DNA of 64,000 nucleotides. Origin: JAGVPT01 sp963772165. GTDB lineage: Bacteria > Bacteroidota > Ignavibacteria > UBA10030 > UBA8401. The stretch is taken from NCBI GenBank assembly GCA_963772165.1, contig CAVYWA010000010.1:124001-188000 (forward strand), written 5' to 3'. Below, piece by piece: positions 7,440-16,103 of the stretch. The translations under genes were made by a program, and so were the position numbers. The notes below the pieces were generated by a model, which did not search any database, was not told the origin of the DNA, and saw nothing but the letters and a program-made list of their open reading frames with translations. The first letter of the stretch is position 1, and every line of letters starts with the position of its first letter.

Positions 7440-9754
7440 TGATTGTCCGCAAATATTTTTTCCAGCCAGCGATATTTGCAGGGAGCATTGCCGCAGGGTC
7501 AATGTTATTGCTGAGTTTTGCCTATCGCCCGCTGGCGAATAATGAAGCGCCTAGCGTCTCGTCGGTTGAATCGGCGTATGCTCCTTTCGACTCGATCCGA
7601 ACTGACATCGAAGACTACATTTGGCCTATTGATGCCCCGCCAAAAATTACATCCTCGTTTGCTGAGTTCCGGTCATCCCATTTCCACGCCGGCATCGACA
7701 TTGGTACAAGCAATAGAACCGGGATTGAGGTCTACGCTTCACGCGACGGCTACATTGCTCGTGTCGAAGTTTCCCCGTACGGCTACGGCAGGTATCTCGT
7801 GCTTCGGCACGCCGATGGATTTTATACAACGTACGCGCATCTCAGCGCTTTCAAGGATAAGCTCGAGCGTGCCGTTCGCGGAGAACAATTGAAAAGGGGT
7901 AAATTCTCCATCGAAATGAAATTTCAGCCCGGCGAATATCCCGTTCGAAAAGGCGAGGTGGTGGCATACAGCGGAGAAAGCGGCACCGGCGACGCTCATT
8001 TGCATTTTGAGATACGGGATGAGAATTTCAACCCGGTCAACCCCCTCCTCTTTCCGAACATCCGGCGGTTTACCGACACGGAGCCGCCGATTATCCGGCG
8101 CCTCGCCATTACGCCGATGGACGAACATTCCTTCGTTGATTATGAATTTTCTCCAAAGGTGTTCCGGGCACATGCTCGGAGCAGATCGTCGTACACCATC
8201 TCCGAAGTTATCCGTGCAACCGGGTCGCTCGGTTTTTCCGTTGATGCGGCAGACAGGGTCAACAACACGCGGTACCGTTCAAGCGTCTATGAGTTTGAGT
8301 TTCAGGTGGATGGAACCACAATTTTCACATCGCAGCGCAATCGTTTTCCCGAAAATGAAACTCGCCAGATCGGCATCGACTTCGATTGGGCGCTCTGGAA
8401 GGAACGAAGGGGAAGGTTTCAAAAACTCTACGTCGATGAAGGCAACACGCTTCCGTTTTACAACCGCCGAAACCAGTTTGACGGCGTCGTCGCTTTAAAA
8501 AATTTTACGGAAGGACTTCACAAGTTCAAAATCATTGCGTCGGATTATTCCGGGAACTCTTCCGAGCTCTCGGGGATGTTCGTTCTCAATCATCCCCCCG
8601 AGGTAGCAATTGTAAAAGCAACTTCCGAGTCGGTCACAGCGTTTCTGCCGAACAGACGGAATGTTGCATCCGTCGAAATCGGTACCCGGACGTTCTCATC
8701 CAAACGATGGAGTACACAAGAATACGACGCACGCGCGCTGGCATGGAACGAAGATTCGTTGTCCATACCCGGTGATCTCGACAAAACCGATATTGTTCGT
8801 GTTGTTGCAAAAAATATTTGGGGAACACGGTCGTTTCCTGTCTATTATTTTCTCAACCGTCCTTTTGTTCCCGGGACTGCTGAATTGTCGAGCGATGTTG
8901 ACGGTTCGTTTTTAAGGGTGTGGGTCGAATCGCCCGCCCCGTTCTCCGAAATACCTTCCTTGCAAGTCCAGCAGGAAAACACGATTTCATCCGTTCCTCT
9001 GCGCGCGATCGACGTTGATCAATACACGGGGGTCTACAGATTATCGCCGACATTGCGCGGCAAGGTGTATTTGAAAGCGTTTTATGAGACCGCCGGCAAG
9101 CGAGCGGAAGTCTTCGACTCCTTCACGCTGAATACCATCTCTCCGGACAGAGAGGGAACTATCCGGTCCGACGATGGAAAATTTACTGTGAACTTTGAGC
9201 CCGGGGCCGTCTTCGCCCCGCTCCATCCGACCATTGAAAAGATCAGTGAGACACGGTACGACGTCCAGCCCGGCGACGTCCTGCTGCGAGGGGCCATCGG
9301 GGCCACGTTCACGTATCCGGAAGAATACGAGTCCGACGAACGGCTTGGGTTGTACGTGAACAACGGCGGCGGGTGGAAATTTCTCGCAACGGAACGCAAC
9401 CGCCACACTCATACTCTTGAGCTGCACGAGGCACATACCCTCGGCATGTTTGGAGTGTTACGCGACGATCAACCGCCGAAAATCAGCCGATGGCGAACGA
9501 CGTCCTTCAACGCAAAAGGCCGGCCCGTGTTTTCTTTTTCCGTACGGGATAATCTTTCAGGGGTCGATGACGACGAGATCAATGTCTTCCTCAACGGCGA
9601 ACGAATTATTCCCGAATACGACCCCGAAAAAAGAGTAGTGTTCTATATCCCTCTCGACCCGCTGCCACGCGGACGGTACACGGTGCAGGTTGAAGTCAAA
9701 GACCGCGTGGGCAATGCAGCTCATCTGGCAAAAACCCTGACCGTCTACCGATGA
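7436..9754 (+). CDS. M23-family metallopeptidase with large C-terminal beta region
   Basis: A 772-residue envelope protein. A signal peptide or anchor (about residues 10-30) is followed by a LytM/lysostaphin-type M23 domain at about residues 60-210. Zinc ligands are visible in HAGIDIGT (HxxxD) and in HLHFEIRD (HxH). M23 enzymes cut peptide cross-links in peptidoglycan, and with all ligands present this one is probably active. The remaining 550 residues look like consecutive Ig-like or jelly-roll beta domains, including one with RDNLSGVDDDEINVFLNG near the C-terminus. Translation is coupled at both ends: ATGA overlaps with the FAH gene upstream and the K+ channel gene downstream. Confidence 0.85.
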   Translation: MMIVRKYFFQPAIFAGSIAAGSMLLLSFAYRPLANNEAPSVSSVESAYAPFDSIRTDIEDYIWPIDAPPKITSSFAEFRSSHFHAGIDIGTSNRTGIEVYASRDGYIARVEVSPYGYGRYLVLRHADGFYTTYAHLSAFKDKLERAVRGEQLKRGKFSIEMKFQPGEYPVRKGEVVAYSGESGTGDAHLHFEIRDENFNPVNPLLFPNIRRFTDTEPPIIRRLAITPMDEHSFVDYEFSPKVFRAHARSRSSYTISEVIRATGSLGFSVDAADRVNNTRYRSSVYEFEFQVDGTTIFTSQRNRFPENETRQIGIDFDWALWKERRGRFQKLYVDEGNTLPFYNRRNQFDGVVALKNFTEGLHKFKIIASDYSGNSSELSGMFVLNHPPEVAIVKATSESVTAFLPNRRNVASVEIGTRTFSSKRWSTQEYDARALAWNEDSLSIPGDLDKTDIVRVVAKNIWGTRSFPVYYFLNRPFVPGTAELSSDVDGSFLRVWVESPAPFSEIPSLQVQQENTISSVPLRAIDVDQYTGVYRLSPTLRGKVYLKAFYETAGKRAEVFDSFTLNTISPDREGTIRSDDGKFTVNFEPGAVFAPLHPTIEKISETRYDVQPGDVLLRGAIGATFTYPEEYESDERLGLYVNNGGGWKFLATERNRHTHTLELHEAHTLGMFGVLRDDQPPKISRWRTTSFNAKGRPVFSFSVRDNLSGVDDDEINVFLNGERIIPEYDPEKRVVFYIPLDPLPRGRYTVQVEVKDRVGNAAHLAKTLTVYR

Positions 9755-10935
9755 CAAGGAATTTTTCACTCGCTGTAGCGCAGGCGGTAAAAATCCTAAG
9801 GAAGAACCAGCTTGCGCAATTGATGATTGTTATTGTTGTCGCCGTTGCATCGACTTCCTTCTTTGTGTTGCTGTCGGAGCATACGGCAAACGCCCGCCAA
9901 TTCCAAACATTCGGCGATGCCGTGTGGTGGTCCATCGTCACGATTTCGACGGTCGGCTACGGCGACAAGGTGCCCATTACGACCGCCGGTAGGATCGTCA
10001 GTACGATCACCATCGTGAGCGGGCTCATACTCATTTCACTCTTTACCGCGACAATATCATCGGTTTTCGTCGCGAGAAAAATTAAGGAGAGCCAGGGATT
10101 GCAAGACATCGATTTTACAGGCCACACGCTCATCTGCGGGTGGAATCCGCATGTTGAAGAGATCCTTCGCATTTTGAACCGATACGGTACGACGGCGACA
10201 ACGATGAAGCTTGTGCTGGCGAATGAAGCGCAGTCGGAATTGATGGAAGTCGTCAGCGAAGCGTATCCGAACCTCGACATTAAATTTGTGCGCGGGGATT
10301 ATTCGCGCGAGCCGGTGCTGCACCGTGCAAACATCAAAGCTGCGCAATCGGCGATCGTCGTTCCGGACGCGACATCGCAGTCGGGTCAATTGTCCGACGA
10401 AAAAACGCTTCTTGCCCTCCTCACTATGAAATCGCTCAACCCGAAACTGAAAGTCTTCGCTCACATTGCCAACCGCGAGAATTATCAACACGTGAAACGG
10501 GCGAACGCCGACGATGTCATCGTGAGCGACCAGCACGTCGGCTTCTTCCTCGCAAACCAAATTCTCTCGCCCGGCGCACCGCAAGTTGCTATGGAAATTC
10601 TCGATTACGAACACGGCAACGACATCCATCGCGTGCCGATCCCGGAAGAATTCGTCGGCAAAACGTTTGAAGAAATCTTTCTCCATTTTAAAAAAACAAA
10701 AAATTGGACGCTCATCGGCGTTGTGACCGAAGAAGAGATCGTGAGCCTTGGCGATATTCTCTCGCACGATATGTCCGCCGTCGATACGTTCATCGAACGG
10801 AAATTCAAAGAAGCGGGAATCAACGTTGCGGAGCGGATGGGCATGAGGGTTGAAGTCAACCCGCCGTTCGATTACCAAATTCAAAAAAAGGATTTGGCCG
10901 TTATCATCGGGACGATGGAAGCAGATAAATTGTAA
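9751..10935 (+). CDS. Two-transmembrane K+ channel with RCK/TrkA-N domain
   Basis: A 394-residue potassium channel subunit. TM1 is about residues 22-42, the pore helix and filter read TISTVGYGDK (filter TVGYG at 67-71) and TM2 follows at about 82-108. A cytoplasmic RCK-type Rossmann domain starts at GHTLICGWN (about residue 125), where the usual GxGxxG nucleotide loop is changed to CGWNPH. A C-terminal RCK-C-like region covers about 300-390. The layout is that of MthK/Kch-type ligand-gated channels. The start overlaps the M23 gene by 4 nt, and a cyclic-nucleotide-binding protein follows after 14 nt. Confidence 0.88.
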   Translation: MTRNFSLAVAQAVKILRKNQLAQLMIVIVVAVASTSFFVLLSEHTANARQFQTFGDAVWWSIVTISTVGYGDKVPITTAGRIVSTITIVSGLILISLFTATISSVFVARKIKESQGLQDIDFTGHTLICGWNPHVEEILRILNRYGTTATTMKLVLANEAQSELMEVVSEAYPNLDIKFVRGDYSREPVLHRANIKAAQSAIVVPDATSQSGQLSDEKTLLALLTMKSLNPKLKVFAHIANRENYQHVKRANADDVIVSDQHVGFFLANQILSPGAPQVAMEILDYEHGNDIHRVPIPEEFVGKTFEEIFLHFKKTKNWTLIGVVTEEEIVSLGDILSHDMSAVDTFIERKFKEAGINVAERMGMRVEVNPPFDYQIQKKDLAVIIGTMEADKL

Positions 10936-10949
10936 AACGCAGGAAGGCA

Positions 10950-11462
10950 ATGAGAAGAATTGATATAGGTTTCCTGAGAAAGATACCGCTTTTCGTCGGG
11001 CTTTCTGATGATAAACTCGAAATCATCAAGCGGATCATCAAAGAAAAAACGGTGGAGACGGGCTCCGTCATCATCAAGGAAGGGTCTCAGGGAACCGAGA
11101 TGTTCATCCTTCTCGACGGTGAGGTCGAAGTCTCGAAATCGCTGCTCCTGAAAATAGCCGGGCACGGGATGGACCAGCGGGATAAATCGCTCATCAGGTT
11201 AACGGGCGACGATTACGCATTCTTCGGTGAGATGGCGCTGTTCGACTCGCATGCGGAACGTTCGGCAAGCGTCATTGCGAAATCGAAATGCATCATCGCA
11301 GAAATTCCGCAGGAAGATTTTTTTAAGCTTACTGAATCCGATCATGAGATCGGATACCGTGTGCTCAAAAATCTTATCACAATCATCAGCAACAGACTCG
11401 ATAAAACGACACAAGATGTGCTCAAACTTACGACGGCCTTGAGCCTGGCGCTGGAGAGGTAA
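10950..11462 (+). CDS. Free-standing cyclic nucleotide-binding domain protein
   Basis: A 170-residue protein consisting almost wholly of one CNB (CAP-like) domain: FLRKIPLFVGLSDDKLEII, the beta-roll DGEVEVSKS and the phosphate-binding cassette FFGEMALFDSHAERSASV, in which the Glu and Arg that contact the cyclic nucleotide are both present. No helix-turn-helix follows, so it is not a CRP-type regulator. AGGAAGGCA precedes the ATG. The position 14 nt after the K+ channel gene suggests a detached gating or sensing subunit for that channel (inference). Confidence 0.85.
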   Translation: MRRIDIGFLRKIPLFVGLSDDKLEIIKRIIKEKTVETGSVIIKEGSQGTEMFILLDGEVEVSKSLLLKIAGHGMDQRDKSLIRLTGDDYAFFGEMALFDSHAERSASVIAKSKCIIAEIPQEDFFKLTESDHEIGYRVLKNLITIISNRLDKTTQDVLKLTTALSLALER

Positions 11463-11525
11463 TCGCCCGCAGCTGCACGCGCACCTTCCGTCCCCGGCGT
11501 ATGCCGTTCACTCATCATTCTTAAC

Positions 11526-14225
11526 ATGACAGACAAAATGCAGGAACTCCCGAAATCCTACACCCCTCAAGACGTTGAAGATAAATGGTATCAATTCTGG
11601 GAATCGAACGGCTTTTTCCACGCATCACAGGACAGCGGTAAGAAGCCGTACACCATCGTTATTCCACCCCCGAACATTACCGGCATCCTCACCATGGGGC
11701 ATGTGCTCAACAATACGTTGCAGGACGTCTTTATCCGATGGCGGCGTATGCAGGGGTACGAGGCGTGCTGGGTCCCTGGAACGGACCATGCAGGTATCGC
11801 AACACAGCATGTTGTGGAAAAATCTCTTCTTAAGGAAGGAATCGCCAGGCGCGAATTAGGGCGCGAACAATTCGTCCAGCGCGTATGGCAGTGGAAAGAA
11901 CTGTACGGCGGGACCATCATCAAACAACTTCGGAAGCTCGGGACATCCTGCGATTGGGAGCGCGAACGTTTCACGATGGATGAAGGACTGTCGAACGCCG
12001 TCAAAGAAGTGTTCGTGCGCCTCTATGAAAAGGGGCTGATCTACAAAGGAAAGTATATCGTCAATTGGTGCCCGAAAGACCATACCGCTCTCAGCGACGA
12101 CGAAGTGAACCATTCGGACAGCAATGGCCATCTTTGGTACATCAAATACCCGATCGAGGGTTCCAGCGAATTCGTCACGGTAGCAACGACGCGTCCTGAA
12201 ACGATGCTCGGCGATACCGCCGTTGCGGTGAACCCGAAAGACGACCGCTACAAACATCTTGTGGGAAAAAGTGTTCAGCTTCCGATTGCAAACCGGAGCA
12301 TCCCCATCATCGCTGACGATTTTGTCGATGCAACATTCGGCACGGGAGCTGTGAAAGTGACGCCGGCGCACGACCCGAACGACTATCAGATCGGCGAGCG
12401 CCACAGCCTGGAAAAACTCATCGTGATGGATACGTCGGGAAAAATGAACGAACATGTCCCGAACAAGTATCGGGGGCTGGACCGTTACGAATGCAGGAAG
12501 GAAGTTATCCGCGACCTCGAAAAAAAGGGATTGCTGGAAAAAATAGAAGACCACGTTCACAGTGTGGGGCATTGCTATCGCTGCGATACCGTCATTGAAC
12601 CCTATCTTTCAGACCAATGGTTCGTGCGGATGAAACCGCTTGCCGAAAAAGCGTTGCAGGTTGTGCAGGACGGAGAAATAAAATTTTATCCCGATCGCTG
12701 GACCAAAGTCTACGAAAACTGGATGACGAACATCCGTGATTGGTGCATCTCCCGCCAGCTCTGGTGGGGGCACCGGATCCCCGTATACTACCTTCCTGAC
12801 GGAAGCATGATCGTTGCACGAAGCTTCGAAGAAGCGTCGGAAAAATTAAAAGCTCGGAATTCGAAATTCGGTCCTGAGAATCTAAAACAAGACGATGACG
12901 TGCTCGATACATGGTTCTCGTCGTGGCTCTGGCCTTTTTCTGTTTTCGATTGGCCGAAAGAAGACCGCGGCGTAAATTATTTTTATCCAACCGACACGCT
13001 CGTCACGGCGCCGGATATTATTTTCTTCTGGGTTGCGCGGATGATCATGGCCGGGTTGGAATTCAGGGGAAAAATTCCGTTCAAGAATGTTTACTTCACC
13101 AGCATTATCAGGGATATGCAAGGGCGAAAGATGAGTAAATCGCTCGGCAATTCTCCGGACCCGCTTGACGTCATTACGACCTACGGTGCAGATGCGCTCC
13201 GGTTCACCGTTCTCTATCTTGCTCCTATCGGGCAGGATGTGCTCTATGCGAATGAGAAATGCGAAATGGGAAGGAATTTCGCCAATAAAATCTGGAATGC
13301 GGGACGCTTTCTGCTCATGAACCGCGATGCAATAGTCGCGGATGTACCGGCCGAAATTGCGATCGTCAGCACAGCTCCCTCCAACGATTTGTCGGACGCG
13401 TGGATCCTCTCGCGGTTCAACACAACGGTAAAAGAAACCACCGCCGCGCTAGAGAATCTCCGTGTGAACGAAGCGGCGAAGATGCTGTACGACTTCATGT
13501 GGCACGACTTCTGCGATTGGTATGTGGAATTCGCAAAGAACAGGATCGCCGACACGAGCGATGTCAATTTAAAACGTTCGATCGTCAACCGTGCAATTCG
13601 GGTCTATGAAGAAACACTGAAGCTCCTCCATCCTTTCATGCCGTTCGTAACAGAAGAAATTTGGCAGCATCTCAGCGAACGCAAGGCGGACGAGAGTATC
13701 ATGAAATCGCCGTGGCCGGTCCATGACGGATCGCTGATCAGCGTAAAGACAGACAGCGAGATGGAGTTTCTCCAAAACGTTATCAGCACGGTGCGCACCG
13801 TCCGGAGCGAAATGAACCTGCCTCCTACAAAAGAGGTCCCCCTTGTCGTCAATTGCCACGACGAGGCAAAGCTGAGCGTGCTCGAAGCAAATCGTCCGGC
13901 GCTTGAACGGATGGCAAAAATCAATTCGTTGTCCCTCGGCGCCAATCTTGCAAAGCCCGGTTATTCAGCAAGCTCCGTTGTCAACGGCCAGGAAGTGTTC
14001 ATTCCTTTAGAGGGATTGATCGATATCGACGTAGAACGGGGCAGACTCGAAAAGGAAATTCTCCGCCTGGAGGGCCAATTGAAAGCCGTCCTTGCGAAGC
14101 TGGACAATCCCAACTTTGCGGGAAAAGCGCCGGCAGATGTGATCGAGAAAGAAAAAGATAAGCAGAAAAACTTCCAACAAACCCTCCTGAAACTAAAGAC
14201 GAGTTTGGAGCAATTGAAGAATTGA
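11526..14225 (+). CDS. valS: Valyl-tRNA synthetase
   Basis: Charges tRNA-Val. At 899 residues it is the usual length of the class Ia enzyme. It has the HIGH-equivalent PPPNITGILTMGH near residue 45, an inserted editing domain with TTRPETMLGDTAVAV, the zinc- and tRNA-proximal region around GHCYRCD, the KMSKS loop GRKMSKSLGNSPDP near residue 535, an anticodon-binding helical domain and a C-terminal coiled-coil arm (about 830-899, RLEKEILRLEGQLKAV). It is separated by 63 nt from the CNB gene and by 13 nt from the esterase gene. Confidence 0.97.
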   Translation: MTDKMQELPKSYTPQDVEDKWYQFWESNGFFHASQDSGKKPYTIVIPPPNITGILTMGHVLNNTLQDVFIRWRRMQGYEACWVPGTDHAGIATQHVVEKSLLKEGIARRELGREQFVQRVWQWKELYGGTIIKQLRKLGTSCDWERERFTMDEGLSNAVKEVFVRLYEKGLIYKGKYIVNWCPKDHTALSDDEVNHSDSNGHLWYIKYPIEGSSEFVTVATTRPETMLGDTAVAVNPKDDRYKHLVGKSVQLPIANRSIPIIADDFVDATFGTGAVKVTPAHDPNDYQIGERHSLEKLIVMDTSGKMNEHVPNKYRGLDRYECRKEVIRDLEKKGLLEKIEDHVHSVGHCYRCDTVIEPYLSDQWFVRMKPLAEKALQVVQDGEIKFYPDRWTKVYENWMTNIRDWCISRQLWWGHRIPVYYLPDGSMIVARSFEEASEKLKARNSKFGPENLKQDDDVLDTWFSSWLWPFSVFDWPKEDRGVNYFYPTDTLVTAPDIIFFWVARMIMAGLEFRGKIPFKNVYFTSIIRDMQGRKMSKSLGNSPDPLDVITTYGADALRFTVLYLAPIGQDVLYANEKCEMGRNFANKIWNAGRFLLMNRDAIVADVPAEIAIVSTAPSNDLSDAWILSRFNTTVKETTAALENLRVNEAAKMLYDFMWHDFCDWYVEFAKNRIADTSDVNLKRSIVNRAIRVYEETLKLLHPFMPFVTEEIWQHLSERKADESIMKSPWPVHDGSLISVKTDSEMEFLQNVISTVRTVRSEMNLPPTKEVPLVVNCHDEAKLSVLEANRPALERMAKINSLSLGANLAKPGYSASSVVNGQEVFIPLEGLIDIDVERGRLEKEILRLEGQLKAVLAKLDNPNFAGKAPADVIEKEKDKQKNFQQTLLKLKTSLEQLKN

Positions 14226-14238
14226 GGCGGGCAACGCA

Positions 14239-15447
14239 ATGTATTCCAGGAAGACAACATCGTTCATCGTTTCGTTCCTCTTTATCGCCGCTCGCGTTGC
14301 AGTTTCCCAGCCGGCACAAACATTCGGCGACTTTATTCAACGCATCGCGGCGGAAGCTCCGTCGATGCGCTCCGCTCTTGTCGACAGCTTCATGATCGCG
14401 CAAACACCCAGGGGTTTTCCCGTCACAACCGATTCGATGGCATATTTCGTTTTCCGGGGCAAGGTTGATTCCTCGATCGCAGTGACGGGCGACCACACAC
14501 AATGGTCGCCGAAGGGCGATTCCATGATTAACGTCTCCGCGACGAACCTGTACTACTTCACTCAAAAATTTGAGCCCGATGCCCGCATCGATTACAAATT
14601 CATCAGAGATGGAAATTGGATTCTCGATCCATTGAACCCGCATGTCATCAGTGGAGGGTTCGGGAAAAATTCCGAACTCGCGATGCCGTCATACCTCAAA
14701 CCGGCAGTCATTCAGTACAACCCTGCAATACCGCACGGCACGCTCTCGACTTTTACTTTCAGGAGTTCTTATACCGGCGACAGTCGAAAGGTCGTGGTGT
14801 ATCTTCCACCGCATTACGGCTCATCGCGGATTCACTATCCATCGCTGTACGTTCATGATGGACCCGATTATCTTTCGCTCGCTTCAATGGCAAACGTGAT
14901 AGACAATCTGATTGAAGCAAAACAAATCCGGCCGATCATCGGAGTCTTCATCCCTGCCGGCGCAGACAGGGCAGGAGAATACCGGTTAGGAAAAATAACA
15001 CAATTCACCGATATGATAGTGAAAGAGCTGGTGCCGTACATCGACTCCGCGTACCGAACGGACGCCCGCGCTTCCCAACGCGGAACGATGGGCGCCTCGG
15101 ACGGCGGGCATATTGCGCTGTACCTTGCAGTGAATTATTCAAACACGTTTGGCCTTGTGGGAGGACAATCGAGCACAATCACTGATCTCTTCCGCGAAGC
15201 GATTCTCACCGGGCCGAAAATTCCTGTGAAATTCTATCTCGATGTCGGCACGTATGATATTTTAAGTGCAAATTACAGTTTTCTTGAGCTGAACCGGAGT
15301 TTTTGCAATTTACTCCTCAGCAAAGGGTACGCGGTAACGTATTCGGAATATCATGAAGGGCATAGCTGGGGGAATTGGCGAGCTCATACATGTGATATTT
15401 TGAAAACACTCTACCCGTATGCCTCCCGCGATATCCCTGTTCGATAG
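14239..15447 (+). CDS. Secreted esterase with N-terminal glycogen-binding-like domain
   Basis: A 402-residue protein with a signal peptide (TTSFIVSFLFIAARVAVSQ). An N-terminal E-set/CBM48-like beta domain (about 40-145; typical ITGDHTQWSPKGDSM-like strand and YKFIRDGNWILDP) precedes an alpha/beta hydrolase of the esterase-D/enterochelin-esterase type (about 150-400). The nucleophile elbow is GTMGASDGGH (Ser in GASDG) and a likely catalytic His sits in EYHEGHSWGNWR. Family members hydrolyse acyl esters of sugars or siderophores. With no siderophore genes nearby the substrate is open. It follows valS by 13 nt and is probably co-transcribed with it. Confidence 0.82.
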   Translation: MYSRKTTSFIVSFLFIAARVAVSQPAQTFGDFIQRIAAEAPSMRSALVDSFMIAQTPRGFPVTTDSMAYFVFRGKVDSSIAVTGDHTQWSPKGDSMINVSATNLYYFTQKFEPDARIDYKFIRDGNWILDPLNPHVISGGFGKNSELAMPSYLKPAVIQYNPAIPHGTLSTFTFRSSYTGDSRKVVVYLPPHYGSSRIHYPSLYVHDGPDYLSLASMANVIDNLIEAKQIRPIIGVFIPAGADRAGEYRLGKITQFTDMIVKELVPYIDSAYRTDARASQRGTMGASDGGHIALYLAVNYSNTFGLVGGQSSTITDLFREAILTGPKIPVKFYLDVGTYDILSANYSFLELNRSFCNLLLSKGYAVTYSEYHEGHSWGNWRAHTCDILKTLYPYASRDIPVR

Positions 15448-15789
15448 CAGAAATAAACGGAGTTTTTTCCCCTCCGCCCCGCCACACGACTCATTTCAAT
15501 CCATATGTAGACAGCAAACGCCGTTTTCATTTGCAATTCGGTCCGGGCATTATGAAAAGTCGAATTTGTGGAATAGCAACAATGGCCATAGCGACGCTTT
15601 GCCATTCGTGACTCAAGTCATACAAAAATATTTTCCATTTTGTTTCGGGAATTCTTTTCATATTTTTAGCTTATGCAACACGAAGTAGGCCCGCAACCCC
15701 TAAAATGCAAAGGTATCGGAAAGGGGGCGATTTTGTGCTTTTTGTGGCAGCCAAAGCTTCTTGACGTTTGGGGCCGGTTGGTAGTGGGG
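15448..15789. other. Spacer without recognised gene
   Basis: No supported gene, RNA or repeat was found between the esterase stop and the palindromic element. A short 5-bp stem (CGGAG/CTCCG) lies at about 15459-15477 just after the esterase gene, without a clear U-tract, so I do not call it a terminator. Confidence 0.4.
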
Positions 15790-15909
15790 TCTTTTGAATC
15801 AACGGTCATTGCGAGTCCCGAAGGGATCCCGTACAGCGGGACAATCCCCATTAAACAAAAGGATTGCTTCGTCGCTCCGCTGCCCGCAATGACTTTATTC
15901 TTCAAAAGA
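15790..15909. repeat. Nested palindromic (MITE/REP-like) element
   Basis: A 120-nt element of nested inverted repeats. The outer arms are TCTTTTGAA (15790-15798) and TTCAAAAGA (15901-15909), a perfect 9-bp match. Inside these, GTCATTGCGAG (15805-15815) pairs with CCCGCAATGAC (15883-15893), with one mismatch. Further inside are two small hairpins, TCCCG/CGGGA at about 15827-15841 and CAATCC/GGATTG at 15842-15866. It has no coding capacity of its own. The GTCATTGCGAG...CGCAATGAC type is a common dispersed element in bacterial genomes. It sits in the gap between esterase and deoC. Confidence 0.7.
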
Positions 15910-15934
15910 TCCCATTACCCTCCGGTTACGAGTC

Positions 15935-15962
15935 TTGTAAATCTGAGAATTTCTGATATATT
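15935..15962 (+). promoter_or_regulatory. Sigma70-like promoter for deoC-SPOR-SPOR
   Basis: TTGTAA at 15935-15940, 16 nt, then TATATT at 15957-15962. Predicted transcription start is near 15969, giving a leader of about 135 nt before the deoC ATG at 16104. It lies 25 nt downstream of the palindromic element. Confidence 0.45.
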
Positions 15963-16103
15963 AAATAAGATGTTCTCGGCTGAACATGCCTTTCGTGCAG
16001 AAAGAGAACACCTCCCAATTGCGGGCTCATCGTTGAAAAGCATCCATTGTATCGGAGTAATGACGACTTTTTTGAAATCTTCAGAAACGATGCCTCTCTT
16101 CAA

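Noticed and set aside
10057..10950. 297-codon minus-strand frame
   Set aside because: Antisense to the K+ channel gene; a by-product of its codon use.
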